From: Fomitopsis serialis | Taxonomy: Eukaryota > Basidiomycota > Agaricomycetes > Polyporales > Fomitopsidaceae | Assembly (NCBI RefSeq): GCF_022376445.1 | Contig: NW_025955644.1 | Coordinates: 1-16,766, forward strand | Direction: 5' to 3' | DNA: 16,766 bases | Shown here: positions 1 to 9,540 of the stretch, in pieces | Layout of the letters: every line of letters begins with the position of its first letter | Position numbering within the stretch: position 1 is the first letter of the stretch | Translations under genes and position numbers: made by a program | The notes under the pieces: generated by a model | The model's input: only the letters and a program-made list of their open reading frames with translations | Databases searched by the model: none | Told to the model about the DNA's origin: nothing

Positions 1-1541
1 ACGCCCGTCCCATGCCGCTCGCAGAGGAAGAGGTAGAAAGCCATCAGATACTGCCGCCACAATCACATATATCAGTGGCCACTCCAGCCCGAAGACTTCT
101 CTCTGTGATAGAGAGAAGCCTCGTATACGAAATACAACCACTTACCAATGCCTGTACTCCGCTGAGAGTCGGCTCCTCGAACACGGGACTCTGGAAGAGA
201 GCCGCGCGCGCCAGTTGGTGGTATTTCTCCGCCTCAACGTTGTATGCAGGACGCGACAAGTCCATCAAGCTGCCGATGGCGAGTACCATGAACAGGAGCG
301 CGAGTTGGTGGGAGAGCAAGGGATCATCGAGTGGTGGCGCGGTAGCGGAATAGAAGACGTTGAAGGCTTGTTCGTTGAAAGCCGCTGGGTCCACTGGATT
401 ATACCTAAACGCGCTAGTGAATGGACAATTCCGACGTGACAGAACAGAGTTACGTACATCCAGGCAGCATGTTGGTAATAGATCTGGCGCAATTCAGCGG
501 CCTCATCGGCCGGCGGGAGATACCAGAAGAGTGAACGCAATTGTTCGAGTCGGCCCGAATCCGACTCTAGTGTTGGAGGAAGGTGGGACGCAACGGGGAC
601 CACGCTCGCCATAACGAGAATTTCTGGAGGAAGTAGCCGCCTAAGGTTATCTCTCCGGTTGTCCGATTCCTGCTCTCGAGAATTCTCGTTCTGTGTGTCT
701 ATATTAGCCCATGGGGGATGCCACCCCTGGATGACACGCTATCGTACCGTCAGGAAATACTGCGGGATGGGCATCACCCTGAGATTAGCTAGACCGAACG
801 TGACCTAGATGGGCACGACATACCCAGGAACTGGTCGCCTGCCCGAAATAGCTCGTTCTTCCCGTATCGCTGATATGCAATGAACCGAAATTGTCGACTA
901 TGTCGCTTGGGTCGTCCTGAGGGTGCCCGTTGCCCGCGACGAGTTGCGCGAGGCCTTCACGCTGAATCGGTGCTTTGATCGTGAGGAGGTCATCTGCGAG
1001 GAGCGGATGTGGTTCTTGGGACTGTTGGGCATGTGATGTACGTAGGCCATCCTCGAGGTCGCGTATTCGTGATGACAAGGCGGCGACCTTCTCGTGCAGC
1101 TCTTGGGTAGACGCAAGAACGAATCTACTGAAGAAAGGTGAGCGGGCGCATCCCGAGCAGGCAACTTGAGATGGATTGACCGGTTTCCTTTCCCTGTGGT
1201 CAAAGAGCCTTGCGGGGAGATGTAGTGGATCACGCGCGTGAAGACCGCATCCACTCACCATCCGGGCAGATCGCGGAGCAGCCTCGTTTTATACAAGACC
1301 CGCAAGGGATCTGGCGGTCGCAGCGTAGCTTCAATCTAGATCGAGGAGGAGTCGGTTAGCCAACTTTTTCCGTATTGCGAACCCCCGACCTCGGTCGGAT
1401 CGGTGCCCACCTTCGACATTCGGCGCAAGACAGGCGCGTTGCGCCTCGCTTGCGCTTCTTGGGGAAACCGGGTACCTCGCCGTTGCCCGAGGGGGGCGGC
1501 GCGACGAGGGAGGGGTCGGGCATGGGGGTGAAGGAGGTCAT
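1..1541 (-). CDS. Zn2Cys6 fungal transcription factor, 3' end truncated by window edge
   Basis: Probable nuclear DNA-binding regulator. Best model on the minus strand: exons 1541-1411, 1335-1259, 1208-1181, 1124-824, 759-748, 690-458, 404-146 and 50 to beyond the left edge; all phases agree, giving about 363 visible residues. A basic patch (KKRKR, residues 28-32) precedes a complete zinc cluster, C39-x2-C42-x6-C49-x5-C55-x2-C58-x8-C67, which only forms when intron 1410-1336 is removed. A linker with GKGNR (75-79) is followed by a leucine-rich coiled coil (about 82-106), the usual dimerisation element. From about residue 240 the sequence matches the style of the fungal-specific 'middle homology' domain (PF04082), with the HAAWMYNP motif restored across intron 457-405. 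The start is the first ATG of the open frame carrying the cluster. The target genes are unknown, and the domain continues past the edge. Family assignment is firm; the microexon is less certain. Confidence 0.9.
96..118. repeat. Inverted repeat (9-bp stem, 5-nt loop) within an intron
   Basis: CTTCTCTCT at 96-104 and its exact reverse complement at 110-118 are separated by GTGAT. The hairpin lies wholly inside intron 145-51 of the Zn2Cys6 gene. It may be chance, or may shorten the effective distance between the splice sites. Confidence 0.6.
748..759 (-). other. 12-nt microexon inside the Zn2Cys6 gene
   Basis: Between the exon ending at 824 and the exon starting at 690, a 12-base exon encoding YFLT fits between intron 823-760 (GTATGT donor, CTAAT branch-like site, GCAG acceptor) and intron 747-691 (GTACGA donor, CTAAT 17 nt before a CACAG acceptor). 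Both junctions are phase 0. Including it gives SSWYFLTNENS, which resembles the SSWYxLQ-type motif I recall at this place in related basidiomycete regulators. Alternatives are one long intron 823-727 or skipping of the microexon; both also keep the frame. Confidence 0.6.
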
Positions 1542-3064
1542 GAGCGGTGATGGGGAGAGGACAGGCGAGAGCTTAAGTAGGGAGCGACGAAGCTTGTACG
1601 ACGGGCGTCTATATGTCCCGAAGAGGCAGTTGTGGCAGGTGTGATCTAGCGCAGGAGATCGTCCAACACGTGGCGATAACCCGTCTCACACTGACAAGCA
1701 GCGGCGAGCAGCTCTCCTCGCCCTCCCTGGCTTCATCCCCGCGGACTGCCCCCACTGCCCCCGCTTCCCCAGCGCGCTCGCAGAAGCCGCCACTCGCTGC
1801 CCATCACCCGCTGCACATCCCTGGCATGCGCCGGGCCTCGCTCGCCCCGATGCATCAGCGATATGCAGCTATCTAGATAGGGATCTATTGGTAGCCGGCC
1901 CAGCTCTTCCAAGGATCCTCCTCTTCCTCGTCTTCGCCACACTTCGCACTGCACCTCATTCAACTCGGCTGCCGACGTCAACTAGCAGTCCTGTGTCGCC
2001 CCGTATCGGCCCCAGCGGCGCAGTACTAACAATATACCAGTTCCTTGGTTCTCGGATCGATTTGTTGGTAACTAGTACTGTAGGCTTCGTTGCCCTCTCT
2101 ATGGTTAGAACGTTCTCTTCCTGGTAGCGATTGACGGCACTCCGCTTTAATGTCGAACGCCCGCGATGGACGCCCGTACGCACCATGATGCCATCCCTCG
2201 CGCGCAAGCCTGTCCCGCGAGCGCCCTTCATTTGGGCCGCCGTTCGATCATCGCTGCGTGCGATCAGCAGTATTGGCAATGTGCTGCGCAATGTACCATG
2301 CCCGGTCACAGATTGTTACGATCATAATTACTGGAGATGAGCTGGGTCCTCGACAGCGCTCCCACCGGCAGCCGGGGGATCGTCGCAGAGGAAGCACGGA
2401 ACTATCTAGATGAAAATGTAGATAGGCTACACGTCGAAGGCCAGACAAGGTACTACGCTTCGCTGCGTGCTGTGGCCGCGCATCGACCCCGACACCGTGG
2501 TTCTCTGACGTGCTTATCCGGTTGAGCGAAGCGCGTAGACAGACCGAGGGTAGACGTACATCTGGGCTGGACGTTTGACACCCGAAATTAGCAGATAGTG
2601 AACTTGGTAAAACAGGTGAGAGAAGTCACCGACAGGAATAGCTGCAACATCCCCAGTCTGCAACAATATTCAGCCGACTAAGTGGCTTCCCGGTCTTCTG
2701 GCTTCTCGTCATCGTCTACCGCTGGGCTCTGGCTGGGCTCGATGAATAGCGGCGTTGAAGCTATATAGCTTACTCGACGCCTGGTGTCCACGGCCGCCGC
2801 CGCTCGATGGATAGAACCATCGCCGCTGAAGGTTAGTCTGCATGGACGCAGCCTGCAAGAGTTCCCCGTCAGCGCTCACGAAGTCCCGGACCATCTAGAT
2901 ACACAACCTACGAAACGCCCCAGGGTTCCTTGCTTATCGGTTACAATCGGGCACAACTTCTCGCCTTCTAGCGCAAGTATCCTACTGCCGCTACCCACAA
3001 CCCCAATTCCCATTCCTCGTTTCTGCAGTGAGCACCGCTGGAACCTCCCACCGAGAATCTAGAT
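1334..3064. repeat. Cluster of five ATCTAGAT palindromes
   Basis: Perfect 8-bp palindrome ATCTAGAT occurs at 1334-1341, 1871-1878, 2404-2411, 2893-2900 and 3057-3064. Two copies extend to perfect 12-bp palindromes: CTATCTAGATAG at 1869-1880 and GAATCTAGATTC at 3055-3066. The 2404 copy overlaps a second inverted repeat (CTATCTA at 2403-2409, TAGATAG at 2420-2426). I saw no further copy elsewhere in the window by eye. The first overlaps the 3' end of intron 1 of the regulator; the rest lie in its 5' flank. The flanking sequences are not alike, so these are not obviously a tandem duplication. A protein-binding role is only an inference. Confidence 0.6.
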
Positions 3065-4374
3065 TCCATCGGGCTCACAGACATCCGGTCGTTACAATTA
3101 TGTCACCAGCCACGAAACGGCATTTTAATTGGACTGACTTACACGTTCGAGACTAGACACGAATTGTCGAAGAGGCGGTGCAATACTGGACGCCCAGCTT
3201 GCATCCGCCGCGGAATGGAGAGCCGTGCGCGTCTCGACTTCATTGAAGACAAGCTTGCCCACCTACGCTAGCGTACGCGGGGCCGGATCTGCCAGTGGTC
3301 AGTTCGACGCGAAGGGGCGCCACCGACGCCTTCAGTCTGACAGCTCGAACACCCCAATAGAATGAGGAGAAGTCGGTCCGGTGCATCAATCCCTGTAACG
3401 GCCAGAGGTCTCCGAAAGTATTGGGACGTTAAGCGAGACTGGATGACGCAGACGGTAGTGCAGCTTTGCAAGGGTCAAGATTTTGGAGCAGAGTCGTGGA
3501 GGTGCTGTACGTAAGCCTCAATGGCAGTACCTGCAGAAGTCGCGGCGATCAAAGTGAATCGGCGATAGCACGCAGTTCACCAACGAAGTAGAGGAGAAAT
3601 GTATGCGCTCGCTGCCCCACATCGTTCACTGACAGTGCCTCGTGCGACGTGTGTCAATTCTGGCAGGTCGCTGAGTGAGCACGAGAGAAGACGGTGGGAC
3701 GGCAAGAGCGAAAGAAGGAAGCATATTCATGATCAAGTCTCCACGTAAACCGCAGGGCAGCAAACGGAGCCCCCCGCATTCAAATGTAAGACCGATCATG
3801 AAATCGGGCGAATCGGGTACATGTCTTCCCCTGAGCCTCACGGGAAGGAAGAAGCACCTCGCGGACATGCCTGTGAGATGGAAGAAGAACGGCTAGACTT
3901 AGCTTCTGCGACACCGAGCGCCCAGAAAGCGACTTGCCATACCACAAGCAAACGTGAATGGTATCGCCGACGGTGGCACGACAGGCACGATGCAGACCTA
4001 GACTGCATCCATGGGCGATAAGATGGGCCTACAGTGCACAATGTAAGTTCCCGGTAGCTTTGCGTTACGTTGCAGCCGCATGGATTCGTACCTGTCAGAG
4101 AGTCATGGGTCGGCCGTAGGCGGGAACGTCCGCTGTCGCGGATGCAACCTTTGAGCACGTCGTCTGCGCATTTCCGGTCGAGCGGCGTGGGTGGTACGCG
4201 AGGTCGTAAAAGGTGAATGCCGCGGACACCGAGCCCTCGATCGATTAGAAGCGGTGTCCGTCTGAGCGCAGCACGTCTGAGAGGGACGTTATCTCGATGC
4301 GGGCGATCCGCGTAGTCGGGCGAGAATCGTCATGATCAACGTTCAACGCAATGTTCCACGGAGATAGAGAGTAA
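1542..4374. other. Gene-free region upstream of the Zn2Cys6 regulator
   Basis: About 2.8 kb with only short overlapping open frames on both strands, none with a recognisable domain, a good signal peptide or splice-joined continuation. It holds four of the five ATCTAGAT palindromes. The part next to 1541 must contain the promoter of the regulator, but I cannot pick a TATA element with confidence. No transposase or reverse transcriptase fragment was recognised. Confidence 0.6.
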
Positions 4375-4885
4375 GTGGTGGTCCAAGCGGGCACGCCCGT
4401 AATACAGTGGCTCACCGACTCGTGTTCCAACTCTCAGACGAACATGATGCGGTTTTGCCCATGCTCATGGGACACGCCCCCAAGGCACTGTGCACTAACG
4501 TTCAGTGACACTAGCAATGCCACAGGCACTGTAAGTCCTATTGAGTTTTCTGTATCATTGTGTGGAAGAAGCGCTCCGTTTCCGGCGGGGTGTATCACAG
4601 ATACTCAGCATGAGAACTTCAATGAGGTGACTCACCTGACAAAACCGACGACCATCCATCATTTCAATGGCATCACCACTTATATACAACTAGCGAAATT
4701 CACCTAAAGTTCGGTAACCTTTGGGGGGAAGCTCTGGGCTGTTACGACGACTTGAAGGACAACGCCACGATGGGCGAATTTGGAGAGTCGCACAATCCGC
4801 GTCACCTGCCTAGTTGGGCGGGTTTGTGGTGCCCTGTTTGGCACCGATCTACCCGATCGCTATTTCTCCATTTTTCTCAGACGCT

Positions 4886-4900
4886 CGCTGGCAGCCAGCG
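4886..4900. repeat. Short inverted repeat
   Basis: CGCTGG and CCAGCG face each other around a 3-nt centre, just after a pyrimidine-rich CTCAG acceptor-like site. Small enough to be chance in GC-rich DNA. Confidence 0.4.
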
Positions 4901-5036
4901 TTGCACTTGTAGCCTCCGTCCATGATGGCGGTAGACTGTCTCTGGACGCGTTTTTGGATGGGTTTCCAAGGTGAGCATCGTTGCTTGAATCTATCTTATC
5001 AGGATGAGCCTTTTAGATGACGAGTCTGAAGCGGTT

Positions 5037-5057
5037 ACGGCGAGGCTTCCTCGCCGT
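5037..5057. repeat. Perfect hairpin, 9-bp stem and 3-nt loop
   Basis: ACGGCGAGG at 5037-5045 pairs exactly with CCTCGCCGT at 5049-5057 around CTT. It is GC-rich inside an otherwise AT-richer, gene-free stretch. No T-run follows and no coding context is clear, so its role is unknown. Confidence 0.55.
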
Positions 5058-6100
5058 GGCTCACTTTGATGACCAACAAAGTTTATACCATTCATGCTTT
5101 ACTGACTCTTCGTGTCTTGTTTTCTTTGGCCATAAGAATATGTTGGCTGACGTTTTCTGCTGTCTTTCAGGGACTGCAGGTGGTGATACACGAGGACCAT
5201 GACACGTCTTTCCGAGTCGCTTAACTAAGGTAGTACTATGTATGTCCTGTCTGACGATACGTGCAGAATGCATGCCTCTTGTCAGCTGTCCCAACGAGTG
5301 GCCATCGCGACTATCACCATCGTCTTACCAGCAGCATTCCGTCATCCCCCTCGCCAGAGCTTTTGGGTCGGTCTCAAACCATGGCCAGTGTAACAACAAA
5401 TGTATTGCCGGTGAGTCCCAAACCGTTTTGCCTTGAATGATGATACAACCTAGTCCAACTGCTGTCCGAAAGCACATATGTGGACACAACTACCTAGTTT
5501 CAGCCTTGGCTGATCTTCCTCATGCCGACCTCTTCCTCGTATGGCTCGTTAACTAACTCTGTCTTGTCCAGGAGCATGCAAGGCTGCAGCATGACCGTCT
5601 TAGGATACAGTCCTATAGGGACTTGTAATGTTCAAGCGGCTACTGCGGATGCGACTATGCCACGACATACGATGGTGAGTGTAACTTATCCATACCGTTC
5701 TCTGTCGGATGAAATAATCTTCGATGGGCGGACACGAATGCCCCCTGCCTACACCAAAGTCTCCTAGTGTACAAATTGGGGATGGGTTTGGGTGCCTGTT
5801 GATACACATCAACCAGCTGATTTTTGTGCTCTCTGCGTGTCGATCGTATTCATGCTTACTTACATTTACCTTCTAGGTCATGCTTATGGTGTGAGAAATA
5901 CGGCGGGGAAGATCATAAGAGCTATTGCCTCGAGGCTCTGGTTCAATACACATGACGGGGTAGTCGCAATTGTACTCACTTGTATGGTCGTTCTCATCCG
6001 CTGTGAATTATATGTATCATTTATCCCATGTGTACCTTTAATACTGCAGGCGGAATCTGGCATATCCTTCTCACCCTATGCGACGATGACCAGCTGAACA

Positions 6101-7706
6101 ACGTCATGACTCCCTGACGCATCCCCGATGCACGAACCGTGTTGTGGCAACGCATACGCGCGCCAACCTCGATCTTGTGGTGCTGCAAGCCGCGCTCACA
6201 GTTCACACGTATGGCTGGCCCTACCCAAGGTGGTGGCGTAGAACCGTGGCGCTGCCGTACAGCTTTGGCCTTTCACGCTGAACACGCCGTATCGTCGGCT
6301 CATCAGTACATACGTGAAATTATGCAGAATGTATGGGGCGGCGGTTAGCCGGGGTCAGCTCGCACTGAATAGAGATATTTATCTCACAATGCCGACGGGC
6401 CCCGGCTATCGACGCTCCTTCACCCCCAATTCATTGCCGCCTCCACACTCGCCACTACTCTGCTCTACTCGCAACCTTCTCACGGCGGCTCACGCGATCC
6501 CATCCTACTCTCCTCACCTCGTCAGGCGTCGTATCCGCGCAGCATTCAAGTTGGGTACCGCGAATCGCGACGATAAGCCTTTAGCGATGATTTACATTGG
6601 CAATCCTCATACGCTCGTTCACCTGCCTATCCTGTGTGCCATGAGCGTACATCCTGCCTGTATGTGCACGTGGGAGGAACTGCGCTCGACATTGCATGTT
6701 GGGCCCCATTGTATCATGAAGGCTATGCCTCATTTTGTCTCTCTGGTTGTAGTTCCCTGATCAGACCGCCCGCAGGCCCGCGCGAGTGGTGGCGCGTAGC
6801 GCGGAACATGATAAAGTATAAGTATCAGCAATAAAGCGAGAACTATTTGGTCTACGACCTTGAACTCACTTCTCCCTGTCGTTGACGATCCTCCGGTTCA
6901 ACATGTGGTGACATTGGCACGTTGGATTGGACCTTCGCTCAGCTAATAGCCATGATCTCTACACTCGCGCTAATGCCTGCAGTGGCTCATATCTTCGCGT
7001 CCAAACGGCACGTCCCCGCCTACGGGCCTCCCAGGTACCTTGACCCCGCGTCTTATCTCACTTTGCGAGCACTCACACTGCATCCACCGGCCTAACCCCC
7101 CCTTTTCTCCCCCGCGCTGGGCGCAACCGCGAAGGCGGCAGATATTCGGCGTATCCTCCCATCCGTCTTTGCTGAAGGCCCCTCCGAGTTCGGGTCTGGC
7201 AGTGCATGCCAGTGAGTCGACTGGAAATCCAACCCCACGGCGCCCCTCAGGCTGCCAGTGCAGGTTGATTCGGCGGCTACGATAGCCCAACGACCACGGC
7301 ATCAAGGTTGTTTCAGTCATATCAATAAAGTAGAACCGACAGAAGGATACGGGTCCGGTGTGAGATGCAACTTGGCAGAAGTGGCCGTTCAACGTTCAAC
7401 ATTCTGCCACCTTTATTCAAGTGTGTCGCGGCCGTAGTGTACCGATCACATCTGAGATGGTGAGATCGGGCCGAGGCGATCTCCCCGTTTCAGAGCTTCA
7501 GAAAGCCGTCCAACTTGCTCGAGCACTCGCCATTCGAACTTCGTTTCTTTCCATCGTACAATTTACCCAGTAAGTGGACGACGATAGTCACGACGATCGT
7601 GTCTCGATTAAACCAGCGCCGCAGGCGTCGGTACTGAACGCATGCTACTCCTTAGGCAATTTGCTCCGAGACCATTTAACTTTGTCACACCTTCAGACAC
7701 CGCACC
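6101..7706. other. Gene-free region upstream of the TSR4-like gene
   Basis: About 1.6 kb without a recognisable product; the longest open frames (for example 6314-6760 plus and 6970-7392 minus) have no domain, are rich in rare-looking residues and start and stop arbitrarily. AATAAA appears at 6830-6835 and 7324-7329, which may mark 3' ends of unseen transcripts or be chance. The right end must hold the promoter and leader of the gene starting at 7707. Confidence 0.5.
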
Positions 7707-9307
7707 ATGCCCCTTGCAAGAAATGAGGATGACTGGTCGGACTCCGACGATGACGACCTCTCCGACATCGAGACGAACGTGCAGCTCGGCCTCTCCGACG
7801 GACCGATCGAGACACCCGAGGACCTGCGCGATGCGCGCGTATCGCGACTAGGCGGCCATCCTGTACGCACTTCTCATCATGTAAGATTCCCTCACATCCC
7901 AATACATGGTCCCTCCCTCTTTGCATCGATCGATGCGTGCAGGTGTTCCTCAGCTCGCCACCACCGCCTGCGACCTCCGCTCAATGCAAAACCTGCGGTG
8001 AACCCATGTCTTTGCTCGCGCAAGTTTGGTGTCCCCTCGAGGAGAGCCCGAATGATCGCGCGCTGTATGTGTGGGGATGCGGGCGAGGAGCATGCCAGAA
8101 GAAGGACGGCAGGTGAGCACGCTGTGCGTCTCTCACTGTGTTACCCCCACCATGTGTTCATCGTACTTGTTCCTCAGCGTGAGAGCATGGAGACAGCTGA
8201 GGTACAACACAAAGTACGCGGAGAAGCTAGCAAATAAGGCCGAGAGACAGAAGGCAAAGGAGGAATCGGAGCGCAAAACCGCCGAAGAGGCTGCTCGTCG
8301 TAGCCTGCCGAAGGCGAACCCTTTCTCGGTAAATTCTGAGGCACTCTCCACGCCGCTTCATCTGAAAATTATGCTTAGATGAAGTCAACTGCTGCATCAA
8401 ACCCCTTCGACCTGGGATCCCAAGTATTCGGGAATACACCAACACCAACAGAGCCGAATGATGCTTCCTCCCCATCCGAAGAGGCTGTCAGTGACGAGGA
8501 GGACGTTCAAGAACCCCACGAAGACGCAGATCTTGCTGCCCGCCTGGCAAGCACCACGCTCGACGATTCGAAATGGACGGAAACGCCCGCGTACGGCGCG
8601 CTCTACCTATCCACCACGGCGGAATACCTTCCACCGGCGAAGAAGGTCAAGGTGCCCAAGGGTGCCGAGGTTGACGAGGACGACGAGGGCACAGGAAAAG
8701 GCAAGGACGGAGGCTGGGCGCTGGAAGGCTACGAGAACTCGATTGAAGTCGATCATGCATTCGAGCGCTTCACCAAGCGAGTAGGCTACGAAGGCGGACA
8801 ATGCATACGGTACGTTTTCGCCTGCCTGCCTGCCATCTTGGCCTCAACGCCATATCTCACGGTGCTAGATATGAGCTGGGAGGGACGCCACTCCCATTCG
8901 CGAGCGATGCCGTGTTCGACAAGCTCTTCCCCGCACCGATCGGCCCTCCTCTCCCCGTCACTAAACCGGACTTCATGGTCGTCCCCGTTCAGAAGCGTAC
9001 CTACACGCCCGCATCAATCCCGGCGTGCCCTCACTGTGGCGGCCCACGCGCATTCGAGTGTCAGCTCATGCCAAACCTCATCAACGTCCTCCGCGCGTCG
9101 ACGAAGACGGGCGAGGGGAAGAAAAAGCTGAGCGATGAGGAGCGGCGGCAGCAGGTGATGAAGGAGCTCAAAGGCGAGGGTGCGGAGGGAAGGGTAGGCA
9201 TGGAGTGGGGGACGTGTATGGTGTTCTCGTGTCAGAAGGACTGCTCGGACGAAGCCGCTCGAGGATGTTGGCGCGAGGAGCTCGTCCTCGTGCAGTGGGA
9301 TGACTAG
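7707..9307 (+). CDS. TSR4: TSR4 / PDCD2-family ribosome-assembly protein
   Basis: Family members act in 40S ribosome biogenesis; yeast Tsr4 is a dedicated chaperone of ribosomal protein uS5. Exons: 7707-7862, 7943-8112, 8178-8328, 8379-8809 and 8869-9307; phases agree and the product is about 448 aa, near the family size. Visible features: an acidic start (DDWSDSDDDD), the LSDGPIETPEDL...GGHP motif (to residue 52), zinc-ligand-like CKTC (67-70), WCP and CGRGACQKK, then a charged linker rich in Lys and Glu and an acidic low-complexity stretch. The C-terminal PDCD2_C part (about 300-448) has QCIRY...GGTPL, CPHCGG (356-361), FECQLMPNL, and ends with EELVLVQW. The donor of exon 1 is ambiguous: GTACGC at 7863 or GTAAGA at 7881, the second adding six residues in frame. 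I chose the first because it keeps GGHPVFL spacing. The start is the only ATG with the acidic N-terminus. Confidence 0.93.
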
Positions 9308-9540
9308 CCGGAGTGTATGATCCAATTACAGTCAGTCAGATCGTGTAGCGAAACATCATGTAGCGGTAGCCCAATCCACAGAAATGACAATTGTCATGAT
9401 CCCGTTGCACTGCAAGCTACACGCCAGTTGGGAGCCGCACTAAGACAGGGTATATGTTCACTCTAGACGATACATAACGATCTCAAAGCATTCAAGAAAA
9501 ATCAGCACAGTAGGACAAGAGATGCGCACACTCGCAAGTG
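9308..9540. other. Convergent intergenic gap with a 14-bp palindrome
   Basis: Both neighbouring genes end here, so it must carry two 3' untranslated regions. It contains ATGACAATTGTCAT, a perfect palindrome at 9384-9397. No gene is seen. Confidence 0.7.
9384..9397. repeat. Perfect 14-bp palindrome ATGACAATTGTCAT
   Basis: Located about midway in the 233-bp gap between two convergent genes. The halves are TGACA sites in opposite orientation, the core bound by some TALE homeodomain proteins. It could also be a chance or a 3' end structure. Confidence 0.6.

Larger units (their letters stand above)
4375..6100. other. Lower-GC region with intron-like signals but no coherent protein
   Basis: Base composition is visibly more AT-rich than the flanking genes. 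Several strong splice-like signals occur on the plus strand: acceptors with branch-like sites and pyrimidine tracts at about 5170 (GCTGAC then CTTTCAG), 5571 (CTAAC then TTGTCCAG), 5878 and 6050, and GTGAGT/GTGAGC donors at about 4972, 5411 and 5674. Joining them in any phase I tried gives stops within a few dozen codons. The longest pieces, such as the open segment ending at 4974, are not recognised. It could be a decayed gene, a non-coding transcript, or chance. Confidence 0.4.

Noticed and set aside
541..3160. tRNA B-box-like GTTCGA strings (about 541, 2241, 3146)
   Set aside because: No matching A box or acceptor stem at the right distance on either strand; one lies inside a coding exon.
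5274..5675. Possible small secreted Cys-containing protein (CNNKC...GTCNV)
   Set aside because: The Cys pattern does not fit hydrophobins or cellulose-binding modules, and joining the exon-like pieces in phase gives an early stop.
6314..6760. 148-codon open frame on the plus strand in the gene-free region
   Set aside because: No domain, signal peptide or membrane pattern, and no splice-joined continuation; length is within chance.
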